Below are positions 1 through 6,117 of a stretch of 8,160 nucleotides of DNA, piece after piece. Source of the stretch: Actinomycetes bacterium (GTDB lineage Bacteria; Actinomycetota; Actinomycetes; Actinomycetales; Cellulomonadaceae). Positions within the stretch are counted from its first letter, which is position 1, and every line of letters starts with the position of its first letter. Where the stretch lies: positions 1-8,160 of the forward strand of contig JAEWCA010000467.1 in NCBI GenBank assembly GCA_023390875.1, given 5' to 3'. Both the position numbers and the translations under genes were made by a program. The notes under the pieces were generated by a model that did no database searches, was not told the DNA's origin, and saw only the letters and a list, made by a program, of their open reading frames with translations.

Positions 1-100
1 CGGCGATGCTCCCCGCCGCGAGCGCCAGGCCGGTGCGCCGCCACGCGAGGCGCGTCCGTTCGGCGGCGAGCCCCTCGTCGGGTGCGACGGGCACGCTCAC
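1..100 (-). CDS. DUF202 membrane protein, N-terminal part (3' end beyond window)
   Basis: Reading the minus strand from a GTG at 98-100 gives 33 codons that run off the left edge. The visible part begins M-S-V-P-V-A-P-D-E-G and then shows A-A-E-R-T-x-L-A-W-x-R-T-G-L-A-L at residues 12-27. This is the conserved entry into the first membrane helix of DUF202/YidH-like proteins, small inner-membrane proteins of unknown function. The GTG start overlaps the TGA of the upstream DUF202 gene in a GTGA arrangement (97-100), which implies translational coupling and one transcript. Paired DUF202 genes are common in actinobacteria and may form a hetero-oligomer; that is inference. The family call is firm, and the role is unknown. 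Confidence 0.85.
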   Translation of the reverse strand, partial: MSVPVAPDEGLAAERTRLAWRRTGLALAAGSIA

Positions 101-468
101 GCCAGCACCATGCCCACGAGCACGAGCCCGCCGGCGAGCACGACGCCGACCACGAGCAGCCCGAACGACGACGGCGCGGGCAGCGGGAGTCGCTGCCGCA
201 CCGCCCGCTCCGCGCGCGCCCAGCCGATCCACGCGGCCACCGGCGCGACGACCCCGACGGTCACGAGCACGAGCGACGCGGCGAACCGCAGCCGGACCTC
301 GATGGGCAGGTCGAGGGCCTCGAGCGCGACCCCGCCGGCGAGCAGCGCGAGCGACGTGCGGACCCACGCGAGGAACGTGCGCTCGTTGGCGAGCGAGAAC
401 CGGGCGTCGGGCTCCGAGCCCACGCCGTAGACCCAGCGGGGGAAGCGCGTCGGGGGATCGTCGTCCAT
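97..468 (-). CDS. DUF202 (YidH-like) small membrane protein
   Basis: A 123-aa protein with the DUF202 signature A-N-E-R-T-F-L-A-W-V-R-T-S-L-A-L at residues 27-42. Three hydrophobic segments lie near 36-52, 62-83 and 102-122. The size and three-helix plan are normal for the family, whose function is unknown. I chose the ATG at 466-468 because the minus strand carries GAGG 9 nt upstream. An in-frame ATG at 475-477 would add MGA, but there the GAGG abuts the start codon. The stop overlaps the GTG of a second DUF202 gene by 4 bp, so the two are almost certainly co-translated. No clear -10 box was found upstream of either start. Confidence 0.9.
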   Translation of the reverse strand: MDDDPPTRFPRWVYGVGSEPDARFSLANERTFLAWVRTSLALLAGGVALEALDLPIEVRLRFAASLVLVTVGVVAPVAAWIGWARAERAVRQRLPLPAPSSFGLLVVGVVLAGGLVLVGMVLA

Positions 469-612
469 GGCCCCCATCCTCGCGGCACCGGCGCGAGACG
501 TGGCACCGGACGACACGGCGGGCCGGCGGCGACGTGCAAGGACCACGGTCGTCGACGACATGTATCTGGTGGGACGTCCAGGACTCCTGTGCAGCGAACG
601 AGGGGGAGGACG

Positions 613-948
613 ATGGACGACGACCTGGACCGCACGGATCTCGACCGCACGGACCTCGACCGGGCGCTGCGCCGCATGAGCCTGCTGCACGAGCGTGAGC
701 TCGCGGCGAGCCGCCGGGCGCGGACCGCGGGCGCCGCGCACGGGTCGTCGCGGGCTGCTCGCCTCGTCGTGCTGCGTCAGATGGTGCGGCTGCCGAACAC
801 GGCCGTGCCGACGCGGACGACGGTCGCCCCCTCGGCGACCGCGGCCTCGAGGTCCCGGCTCATCCCCATCGACAGCTCGCGTGCGTCCGTCGTGCCCGGG
901 GCGCCGGAGCTGAGCACCTGGTCGCGGACCTGGCGCAGGAGCGCGTAG
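613..948 (+). CDS. Small hypothetical ORF, overlapping yggS-type gene convergently
   Basis: An uncertain 111-aa reading frame. In its favour, a strong purine-rich ribosome site (AGGGGGAGG at 601-609) sits 3 nt before the ATG at 613. Codons 613-776 also have G or C at nearly every third position, as in the real neighbours. The N-terminus repeats a five-residue unit, D-L-D-R-T twice and then D-L-D-R-A. The following stretch is Arg-rich and likely helical (R-R-M-S-L-L-H-E-R-E-L). Against it, the last 172 bp lie antisense to the 3' end of the YggS-type gene, and that part of the protein looks like shadow translation. It may be a real short gene whose 3' end has decayed, or a chance ORF. It matches no family that I recognise. 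Confidence 0.4.
   Translation: MDDDLDRTDLDRTDLDRALRRMSLLHERELAASRRARTAGAAHGSSRAARLVVLRQMVRLPNTAVPTRTTVAPSATAASRSRLIPIDSSRASVVPGAPELSTWSRTWRRSA
622..663 (+). repeat. 15-bp tandem repeat, about 2.8 copies
   Basis: Three successive units read GACCTGGACCGCACG (622-636), GATCTCGACCGCACG (637-651) and GACCTCGACCGG (652-663). The copies differ at only a few bases. In the frame opened by the ATG at 613 they encode D-L-D-R-T, D-L-D-R-T and D-L-D-R. The period is a multiple of three and the differences between units 1 and 2 change at most one amino-acid class, which fits a coding repeat but does not prove one. Confidence 0.75.
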
Positions 949-1520
949 CCCGCCCGCACCACGCCCTCGTCGGGCGAGTTCGCGCCGACGGTCATGAAGC
1001 CGGTGAGCCGCACGCCGTCCAGCGCGGCCACGTCGAGCGCGAGCTCGACGGCAGACTCGGGCCGCACCCCGTGCTTCGTCGGCTCGCCCGACACGTTGAC
1101 CTGCACGCACACGTCCACGCGCCGGTCGCCCGCGCGGTCCGACAACCGCCGCGCAAGGTCGAGGCTCTCGACCGACTCGACGCACGTCGCCCAGCGCAGG
1201 GCGGCGTTCACCTTGTTCGACTGCAACGGGCCGATGAGGTGCGTCGCCGGTGCGAGGTCGACGAGCTCGGGACCCTTGGCGACGAGCTCCTGCACGCGGT
1301 TCTCGCCGATCAGCACCGGCGCGAGCGACGCGTCGTCGCGGCGCATCGTGGCGTCGGCCTCGAGCGCGGCGCGCACCACCGGCGCGGGCATGGTCTTGGT
1401 CGCGAGCAGCAGCCGGACCTGGCCGGGCGTGCGTCCCGCGGCCGTCGCGGCGCGCTCGATGCGGCCCCGGACCGCCGCGAGGCGCGCGACGAGCACGGCA
1501 GGCTCCGGCACGTCGGTCAT
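777..1520 (-). CDS. yggS: YggS/PLPBP-family PLP homeostasis protein
   Basis: A 247-aa alanine-racemase-like TIM-barrel protein that binds pyridoxal 5'-phosphate without known catalytic activity. It buffers PLP and affects amino-acid and keto-acid metabolism in the cytosol. Family marks visible: L-L-A-T-K-T at 38-43 with the PLP lysine K42; I-G-E-N-R-V-Q-E at 71-78; H-L-I-G-P-L-Q-S-N-K at 94-103; G-F-M-T-V-G near the middle of the second half; and the phosphate-binding S-M-G-M-S-R-D at 217-223. The segment between E54 and L70 is about ten residues longer than in E. coli YggS, which I read as a lineage loop. It is the third gene after the VIT and YbaK genes, 21 bp behind the latter. There is no clear Shine-Dalgarno. 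TACCGT lies 8 nt before the ATG, so it may also have its own near-leaderless start. In actinobacteria this gene is often beside ftsZ/sepF, but not here. Confidence 0.95.
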   Translation of the reverse strand: MTDVPEPAVLVARLAAVRGRIERAATAAGRTPGQVRLLLATKTMPAPVVRAALEADATMRRDDASLAPVLIGENRVQELVAKGPELVDLAPATHLIGPLQSNKVNAALRWATCVESVESLDLARRLSDRAGDRRVDVCVQVNVSGEPTKHGVRPESAVELALDVAALDGVRLTGFMTVGANSPDEGVVRAGYALLRQVRDQVLSSGAPGTTDARELSMGMSRDLEAAVAEGATVVRVGTAVFGSRTI

Positions 1521-1528
1521 GGCGTCGT

Positions 1529-1534
1529 ACGGTA
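1529..1534 (-). promoter_or_regulatory. Possible -10 box (TACCGT) before yggS-type gene
   Basis: TACCGT on the minus strand fits the actinobacterial TANNNT -10 pattern and lies 8 nt before the ATG, so transcription would start about 2 nt upstream of the start codon. No -35 was recognised. It is weaker than the neighbouring examples, where the gap is exactly 6 nt. Confidence 0.35.
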
Positions 1535-1541
1535 CCGGCGG

Positions 1542-2033
1542 TCAGTCGCGCGCGATGTCGGCGACCGTCGCGGCCGTGAGCCGGACGAGGTCGTCGGGCG
1601 CGAGCTCGACGTCGAGACCGCGTCGCCCGCCCGAGACGAGGACGGTGTCGAACAGCCAGACGGTCTCGTCGACGACCGTGGGGTGGGCCGTCTTCTGACC
1701 CAGCGGGGAGATGCCGCCGACCACGTACCCGGTGGCCCGCTCGGCGTCGGGCTTCGGCGCCATCGCCGCCTTCTTGCCGCCGACCGCCTGGGCGAGCGCC
1801 TTGAGGTCGAGCTTGCCCGTGACGGGCACGACGGCGACGGTGAGCGTCCCGTCCACGACCGTCATGAGCGTCTTGAAGACCTGCTCGGGCGGGACGCCGA
1901 GCACCTGCGCCGCCTCGAGGCCGTAGCCGACGTCGTTCGACGCGTCGTGCTCGTACGGGTGCGCGGTGTGCGGGACGCCGGCCGCCGCGAGCGCGACGAG
2001 CGCCGGGGTGCCGGTCGGGGCGTGCTTGGCCAC
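1542..2033 (-). CDS. ybaK: YbaK/EbsC-family aminoacyl-tRNA deacylase
   Basis: A 163-aa cytosolic protein of the YbaK group, which hydrolyses mischarged Cys-tRNA(Pro) and related misacylated tRNAs in trans. Visible marks: the N-terminal H-P-Y-E-H-D at 25-30; V-F-K-T-L at 52-56, carrying the essential lysine K54; A-V-V-P-V-T-G-K-L-D near 67-76; and the family glycine loop G-Y-V-V-G-G-I-S-P-L-G-Q-K at 102-114. The length matches the family (about 155-165 aa). The GTG at 2031-2033 is preferred because TACCCT lies exactly 6 nt upstream and the reading starts M-A-K-H. The gene sits 16 bp after the VIT stop and 21 bp before the yggS-type start. It can be read from the VIT transcript or from its own promoter in the gap. 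The exact tRNA substrate cannot be told from sequence. Confidence 0.94.
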   Translation of the reverse strand: MAKHAPTGTPALVALAAAGVPHTAHPYEHDASNDVGYGLEAAQVLGVPPEQVFKTLMTVVDGTLTVAVVPVTGKLDLKALAQAVGGKKAAMAPKPDAERATGYVVGGISPLGQKTAHPTVVDETVWLFDTVLVSGGRRGLDVELAPDDLVRLTAATVADIARD

Positions 2034-2039
2034 GGCGCC

Positions 2040-2045
2040 AGGGTA
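2040..2045 (-). promoter_or_regulatory. -10 box for leaderless ybaK transcript (TACCCT)
   Basis: On the minus strand TACCCT is followed by GGCGCC (2034-2039) and then the GTG start. A 6-nt gap places transcription initiation on the G of the GTG, giving a leaderless mRNA. The box lies inside the 16-bp gap after the VIT stop codon (2050-2052), so ybaK could be expressed independently of the iron-linked VIT promoter. No good -35 is visible. Confidence 0.5.
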
Positions 2046-2049
2046 GGCG

Positions 2050-2613
2050 TCAGACGAACAGGCCGACGAGGCTGCCCACGCCGTACGTCACGGCCATCGC
2101 GATCCCGCCGCCGAGCACGTTGCGCAGCACGGCCCGCGGGACGGCCGCGTTGCCGATGCGTGCGCTGATCGCGCCGGTCGCGACGAGCGCGAGCGCGACG
2201 GCCACGACGACCGCGGGGACGCGCACCGACCCCCACGGCAGCAGCACGACGAGCATCGGGATCAGGCCGCCGACCACGAACGCGCCGAGCGACGCGACCG
2301 CCGCGTGCCAGGGGTTCGTCTGCTCGTCCTCGGGCGCCTGACCAGCCCGCTCGGCGTCGCGCTGGGAGCTCACGGACACGTACTCGCCGCTCGCCATCGA
2401 CAGGGCGCCCGCGACGAGACCGGCGACGCCGGCGGTCACCAGGGCGGACCGGGACGGCGACGCCCCCGCGACGCCGAGGAGGATCGCCGCGACGGACACG
2501 ATGCCGTCGTTGGCGCCGAGCACTCCGGCGCGCAGCTGGTTGAGGGTGCCCGCCGACGGGGGTGCGTCGACCGGTCGGGGAGTGCCGATGAGGGCGTTCG
2601 AGAGCACGGTCAT
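2050..2613 (-). CDS. VIT1/CCC1-family metal (iron/manganese) transporter, short form
   Basis: A 187-aa membrane protein of the VIT1/CCC1 family, which moves Fe2+ or Mn2+ out of the cytosol, probably by proton exchange. The signature is L-R-A-G-V-L-G-A-N-D-G-I-V-S at 27-40, with D36 in helix 1, and A-L-S-M-A-S-G-E-Y-V-S at 70-80, with M73 and E77 in helix 2. The 37-residue D-to-M spacing matches that of the metal-pore Asp and Met in plant VIT1. Five hydrophobic segments lie near 33-50, 57-80, 102-125, 130-150 and 163-187. The loop between helices 2 and 3 (about 84-100, Q-R-D-A-E-R-A then an acidic patch) is only some 17 residues. Longer members (about 230 aa or more) carry a Glu-rich cytoplasmic metal-binding domain there. 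It is the first gene of a VIT-ybaK-yggS cluster. Two iron-box-like sites and a leaderless promoter precede it. Metal specificity is inferred. Confidence 0.93.
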   Translation of the reverse strand: MTVLSNALIGTPRPVDAPPSAGTLNQLRAGVLGANDGIVSVAAILLGVAGASPSRSALVTAGVAGLVAGALSMASGEYVSVSSQRDAERAGQAPEDEQTNPWHAAVASLGAFVVGGLIPMLVVLLPWGSVRVPAVVVAVALALVATGAISARIGNAAVPRAVLRNVLGGGIAMAVTYGVGSLVGLFV

Positions 2614-2619
2614 ACGGCC

Positions 2620-2648
2620 ACGGTAGGCCGCCGATCGAGGCTTGTCAT
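2620..2648 (-). promoter_or_regulatory. Leaderless promoter of the VIT gene
   Basis: On the minus strand -35 ATGACA (2643-2648, five of six to TTGACA) and -10 TACCGT (2620-2625, TANNNT) are separated by exactly 17 bp. The -10 is followed by GGCCGT and then ATG, so initiation falls on the A of the start codon. There is no Shine-Dalgarno before the ATG, which fits a leaderless transcript. It is the best-formed promoter in the window. Confidence 0.65.
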
Positions 2649-2654
2649 CGCAGG

Positions 2655-2673
2655 AAAGGCTGCCCTGACCTGC
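2655..2673. promoter_or_regulatory. Weak second iron-box-like site (AGG-N9-CCT)
   Basis: This 19-mer matches the DtxR/IdeR consensus TTAGGTTAGCCTAACCTAA at 11 positions and keeps the outer AGG...CCT arms (2657-2659 and 2669-2671), but its inner dyad is poor. Its centre is 25 bp from the stronger box at 2680-2698 and it ends just upstream of the -35. It also lies within a CGCAGG/CCTGCG inverted repeat (2649-2654 and 2669-2674). Taken alone it would not be convincing. Confidence 0.35.
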
Positions 2674-2679
2674 GCAAAC

Positions 2680-2698
2680 ACAGGCAAGCCTTGCCTCA
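2680..2698. promoter_or_regulatory. DtxR/IdeR-type iron box upstream of VIT gene
   Basis: The core AGGCAAGCCTTGCCT (2682-2696) is a perfect dyad: two 7-bp arms around one central C. The surrounding 19-mer matches the DtxR/IdeR/DmdR iron-box consensus TTAGGTTAGCCTAACCTAA at 12 positions, including both AGG/CCT arms and the central AGCCT. It lies in the 94-bp gap between the helicase stop and the VIT start, about 67-85 bp before the predicted VIT transcription start. VIT is the only gene it can plausibly serve. A site this far upstream would suit iron-dependent activation, as known for mycobacterial bacterioferritin genes, better than simple repression. A 1-nt loop makes a terminator unlikely. 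Confidence 0.6.
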
Positions 2699-2707
2699 TC
2701 GGACGGT

Positions 2708-5269
2708 TCAGAGGGGGCCGACGGCGACGATCCGGAGCTGCACCTCGCCGGTCTCGTCGGAGCCCGCGAGGTCCACCACGGCGTCGATCCGCCAGTCGTG
2801 GTCGCCCTCGGGGTCGTCGAGGAGCTGGCGCACCTCCCACGCCGCCGGACCGGGCGTCACGAGGAACAGCCCCGGGCCGCGCGCCGGCGGACCGGTGAGC
2901 ACGACGTCGTGGTCGTCGTAGTAGGGGTCCATCGCCTCGGCCCACCGCTCGGACGTCCACGGGGCGTCGTCGGGGTCGCGGTCACCGAGCGCGGCGAGGG
3001 CGCCGTACTGCTCGCGGGCGACGAGCTCGACGCGCTTGAACAGGGCGCCGCGCACGAGCGCCCGGAACACGCGCGGGCTCGCGGTGATCGGCTCGGGGAT
3101 GTCCTCGTCGATGCCGCCCGGGGCGTCCGCGCCGTGCTCGTCCTCGGGGTTGCTGAGGCGCTCCCACTCGTCGAGCAGGCTCGAGTCGGTGCGGCGGACC
3201 AGGTCGCCGAGCCACTCGACGACCTCCCACAGCTCCTCGGTGCGGGCGTCCTCGGGGACGGTCTGGCGCAGTGCTCGATAGGCGTCCGCGAGATACCTGA
3301 GCAGCACGCCCTCGGTGCGGTCGAGCTGGTAGTGCGAGACGTACTCCGCGAACGTCATGGCCCGCTCGTGCATCTCGCGGACCACTGACTTCGGCGCCAG
3401 CGCGAGGTCGGCGACCCACGGATTCGTGGAGCGATACGTCGAGAAGGCTGCCTCAAGCAGGTCGGCGAGCGGGCGCGGGTACGTGACGTCCTCGAGCAGC
3501 GCCATCCGCTGGTCGTACTCCAGGCCGTCGGCCTTCATCGCCGCGACCGCCTCGCCGCGCGCCCGGTTCTCCTGCGCGGCGAGCACCTGGCGCGGGTCGT
3601 CGAGCGTGGCCTCGAGCACCGAGACGACGTCGTGCGCGTAGGCCGGGTCCTGCTGGTCGAGGAGGTCGAGCGCGGCGAACGCGAACGGCGACAGGGCCTG
3701 GTTGAGCGCGAAGTTGGGCGGCAGGTCGTGCGTGAGGCGGACGGTGCGGCGGCGTCCCTTCGGGGCGGACGGGTCGTCGACCCACACGCGCTCGACGACG
3801 CCTGCGGCGCGCAGCGACCGGTAGACGGCGACCGCACGCCGGACGTGCCGGCCGCGCGCCCCCTCGGGCTCGTGGTTGTCGGTGAGCAGCCGCACCATGT
3901 GCGCGACGGGGTCGCCCGGGCGGGCCAGCACGTGCAGGACCATCGCGTGCGACACCTGGAAGCTCGACGTGAGCGGCTCCGGCGGTGCGTCGCGCAGGCG
4001 CTCGAACGTCTTGTCGGTCCAGTTCACGGCACCCTCGGGGGCCTTCTTGCGGACGATCTTCTTGAGCTTGCGGGGGTCGTCGCCCGCCTTCTCCAGGAGC
4101 TTGCGGTTCTCGATGACGTGCTCCGGGGCCAGCACGATGACCTCGCCGACCGTGTCGAAGCCCGCCCGGCCGGCGCGGCCCGCGATCTGGTGGAACTCGC
4201 GCGCCGACAGGTGCCGCATCCGGACGCCGTCGTACTTCACGAGGCTCGTCAGGACCACCGTGCGGATCGGCACGTTGATGCCCACGCCGAGCGTGTCGGT
4301 CCCGCACACCACCGGCAGCAGGCCCTTCTGGGTGAGCCGCTCGACGACCCGCCGGTACTTCGGCAGCATCCCCGCGTGGTGCACGCCGACCCCGTGCCGG
4401 AGCAGCCGCGACAGCGTGCGGCCGAACCCCGGCCCGAACCGGAACGCGCCGAGCTCAGCCGCGATCGCGTCGCGCTGCTCACGGCTCGCCAACGGTGTCG
4501 ACAGCAGCGACTGCGCGCGCTCGACGGCGTCCTTCTGCGTGAAGTGCACGACGTAGACGGGGGATCGGCGCGTCTTCACGAGCTCGTCGAGCAGCTCGTG
4601 CAGAGGCTCGACCGCGTACGTGAACGTCAGCGGCACGGGACGCTCGGCGTTCGTGACGACGGCGACCGAGCGGTCGGTCCGTCGAGTGAGGTCCTCCGCG
4701 AAGAACCCGACGTCGCCGAGCGTCGCGGACATCAGCACGAACTGGACCTTGCTGAGCTCGAGCAGCGGCACCTGCCAAGCCCAGCCGCGCTGCGGGTCCG
4801 CGTAGAAGTGGAACTCGTCCATCACGACCTGGCCGACGTCGGCGTCGTCCCCGTCGCGCAGGGCCAGGTTGGCGAGGATCTCGGCCGTGCAGCAGATGAT
4901 CGGCGCGCCCGGGTTGACCGACGAGTCGCCCGTCATCATCCCGACGTTCGCCGAGCCGAACGCCTCGACGAGCGCGAAGAACTTCTCGCTCACCAGCGCC
5001 TTGAGAGGAGCGGTGTAGAACGTGCGGCGGCCCTGCGCGAGCGCGACGAAGTGCGCGGCGGTCGCGACGAGCGACTTCCCCGACCCGGTCGGGGTCGACA
5101 GGATGACGTGCGACCCGGTGACGAGCTCGAGCAGCGCCTCGTCCTGGTGCGGGTAGAGCGACAGGCCGCGTTCGCCCGCCCAGCCGGTGAACGCCTCGTA
5201 CAGCGCGTCGGCGTCGGTCGGGTCGGCGGGGATCCGCTCGGCGAGGGTCGCGGTCGAGGTGGCGGGCAC
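2708..5269 (-). CDS. DEAD/DEAH-box helicase with DUF3516 C-terminal domain
   Basis: An 853-aa superfamily 2 ATP-dependent helicase of the Ski2/HelY-like group with the actinobacterial DUF3516 C-terminal half; probably an RNA helicase, with target unknown. Motifs numbered from the GTG at 5267-5269: Q-motif-like Y-P-H-Q near 39-42; Walker A T-P-T-G-S-G-K-S at 59-66; A-P-L-K-A-L at 87-92; Walker B/II D-E-F-H at 151-154; S-A-T (III) at 181-183; H-H-A-G-M-L-P at 297-303; G-T-D-T-L-G-V-G-I-N-V-P (V) at 323-334; and Q-I-A-G-R-A-G-R-A-G (VI) at 361-370. Residues from about 400 to the end fit DUF3516, with an acidic insert near 720. All catalytic motifs are intact. I prefer this GTG because AGGA sits 6 nt upstream; an in-frame GTG at 5282-5284 would add five residues but lacks a ribosome site. 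It is transcribed alone, divergent from the amidotransferase gene. Confidence 0.96.
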   Translation of the reverse strand: MPATSTATLAERIPADPTDADALYEAFTGWAGERGLSLYPHQDEALLELVTGSHVILSTPTGSGKSLVATAAHFVALAQGRRTFYTAPLKALVSEKFFALVEAFGSANVGMMTGDSSVNPGAPIICCTAEILANLALRDGDDADVGQVVMDEFHFYADPQRGWAWQVPLLELSKVQFVLMSATLGDVGFFAEDLTRRTDRSVAVVTNAERPVPLTFTYAVEPLHELLDELVKTRRSPVYVVHFTQKDAVERAQSLLSTPLASREQRDAIAAELGAFRFGPGFGRTLSRLLRHGVGVHHAGMLPKYRRVVERLTQKGLLPVVCGTDTLGVGINVPIRTVVLTSLVKYDGVRMRHLSAREFHQIAGRAGRAGFDTVGEVIVLAPEHVIENRKLLEKAGDDPRKLKKIVRKKAPEGAVNWTDKTFERLRDAPPEPLTSSFQVSHAMVLHVLARPGDPVAHMVRLLTDNHEPEGARGRHVRRAVAVYRSLRAAGVVERVWVDDPSAPKGRRRTVRLTHDLPPNFALNQALSPFAFAALDLLDQQDPAYAHDVVSVLEATLDDPRQVLAAQENRARGEAVAAMKADGLEYDQRMALLEDVTYPRPLADLLEAAFSTYRSTNPWVADLALAPKSVVREMHERAMTFAEYVSHYQLDRTEGVLLRYLADAYRALRQTVPEDARTEELWEVVEWLGDLVRRTDSSLLDEWERLSNPEDEHGADAPGGIDEDIPEPITASPRVFRALVRGALFKRVELVAREQYGALAALGDRDPDDAPWTSERWAEAMDPYYDDHDVVLTGPPARGPGLFLVTPGPAAWEVRQLLDDPEGDHDWRIDAVVDLAGSDETGEVQLRIVAVGPL

Positions 5270-5301
5270 GCCCGATCCTCGCACGCCGGCCCCGCCGCGG
5301 T

Positions 5302-5348
5302 GCCCGCTCGCGGGGCCGTCCTGGCACGGCCGAGCCCGCTCGCAGGGC
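5302..5348. repeat. Direct repeat in divergent helicase/amidotransferase gap
   Basis: GCCCGCTCGCGGGGC (5302-5316) and GCCCGCTCGCAGGGC (5334-5348) match at 14 of 15 bases and start 32 bp apart, about three helical turns. Each copy can form a short GCCC/GGGC hairpin. They fill the intergenic region from which the two genes diverge and lie just upstream of the amidotransferase -10, a plausible place for a paired regulator site. The high G+C background makes chance similarity possible. Confidence 0.5.
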
Positions 5349-5367
5349 TGGGACCCCGGCCGCTGGC

Positions 5368-5373
5368 TAGCCT
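5368..5373 (+). promoter_or_regulatory. -10 box for leaderless amidotransferase transcript (TAGCCT)
   Basis: TAGCCT fits TANNNT and is followed by CGGTCC and then the ATG at 5380, so the predicted start of transcription is the A of the start codon. No Shine-Dalgarno precedes the ATG. The region 17 bp upstream (GGGCTG) is a poor -35. Confidence 0.5.
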
Positions 5374-5379
5374 CGGTCC

Positions 5380-6117
5380 ATGAAGCCGTTCGTGCTGCTG
5401 GCTTCGCGCGCCGAGGACAAGGCCGCCGACGGCGAGTACGCGGCGATGCTGCGCTACGGGGGCCTGCGGCCGCAGGACCTGCGCCGCGTCCGCATGGAGG
5501 CAGGCCCGATCCCGGCGCTCGACCTCGACGAGATCTCCGGGATCCTCGTCGGAGGCAGCCCGTTCGACGCCAGCACGCCCGAGGAGGACAAGTCCCCGAC
5601 GCAGCGACGCGTCGAGGAGGAGGTCGCGGCGCTGCTCGACGACGTGGTCGACCGCGACCTGCCGTTCCTCGGCGCGTGCTACGGCGTCGGGACGCTCGGC
5701 GTGCACCAGGGCGGCGTCATCGACCGGAGGTACCCCGAGCCGATCGGGGCCGTCACCATCACGCTGACGCCCGAGGGTCGGGCCGACCCGTTGCTCGCTC
5801 AGGTGCCGGACACGTTCGACGCCTTCGTCGGGCACAAGGAGGCGTGCAGCGTGCTGCCGCCGACCGCGACGCTGCTCGCGTCGTCCGCGACGTGCCCCGT
5901 GCAGATGTTCCGGGTGCGGCAGAACCTCTACGCGACGCAGTTCCACCCCGAGCTGGACGTCGACGGCATCATCACGCGCCTCGGCGTGTACCGGGAGTAC
6001 GGGTACTTCCGTCCGGTGGACCACGACACGCTCGCGGAGCGCGCGCGACGGTCGCACGTCTGGGCGCCGCCGCTCGTGCTCGCAGCGTTCGTCCGCCGGT
6101 ACGCCGTCGACGCCTGA
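5380..6117 (+). CDS. Class I glutamine amidotransferase (GATase1)
   Basis: A 245-aa cytosolic protein with one GATase1 domain that hydrolyses glutamine and passes ammonia to an acceptor. The complete triad is visible: nucleophile C100 in F-L-G-A-C-Y-G-V-G, and H189 and E191 in Q-F-H-P-E. The oxyanion-strand motif G-I-L-V-G-G-S-P-F at 54-62 and G-H-K-E at 151-154 also fit the GuaA-amidotransferase-like stand-alone group. It has no fused synthetase domain, and no obvious partner lies nearby, so the acceptor is unknown; stand-alone members include gamma-glutamyl hydrolase-like enzymes and GMP synthase paralogues. The long C-terminal part (about 200-245) is Arg-rich and specific to this group. 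The start is set by a TAGCCT -10 box 6 nt before the ATG. The gene diverges from the helicase and converges on the DUF418-like gene. Confidence 0.93.
   Translation: MKPFVLLASRAEDKAADGEYAAMLRYGGLRPQDLRRVRMEAGPIPALDLDEISGILVGGSPFDASTPEEDKSPTQRRVEEEVAALLDDVVDRDLPFLGACYGVGTLGVHQGGVIDRRYPEPIGAVTITLTPEGRADPLLAQVPDTFDAFVGHKEACSVLPPTATLLASSATCPVQMFRVRQNLYATQFHPELDVDGIITRLGVYREYGYFRPVDHDTLAERARRSHVWAPPLVLAAFVRRYAVDA

Noticed and set aside
548..579. Palindromes GTCGTCGACGAC (548-559) and GGACGTCC (572-579) between the DUF202 gene and the ORF at 613, as possible operators.
   Set aside because: GTCGAC-type and GACGTC-type palindromes are frequent at this base composition, no promoter element is placed around them, and they do not recur in the window.
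97..1185. A 362-codon minus-strand frame spanning the DUF202 gene and part of the yggS-type gene as one fusion.
   Set aside because: Only its last 123 codons make sense (DUF202). The upstream part is out of frame with the yggS-type gene and is low-complexity Arg/Gly sequence.
2682..2696. The AGGCAAG/CTTGCCT dyad as a terminator for the helicase.
   Set aside because: The arms are separated by one base, too tight for a good RNA hairpin, and no T-run follows. The match to the DtxR/IdeR consensus is a better explanation.
3632..5383. Long open frames antisense to the helicase, including one of 583 codons.
   Set aside because: They are products of high G+C third positions on the real strand. The proteins are Arg/Val/Asp-rich with no recognisable domain, while the minus strand carries every helicase motif.
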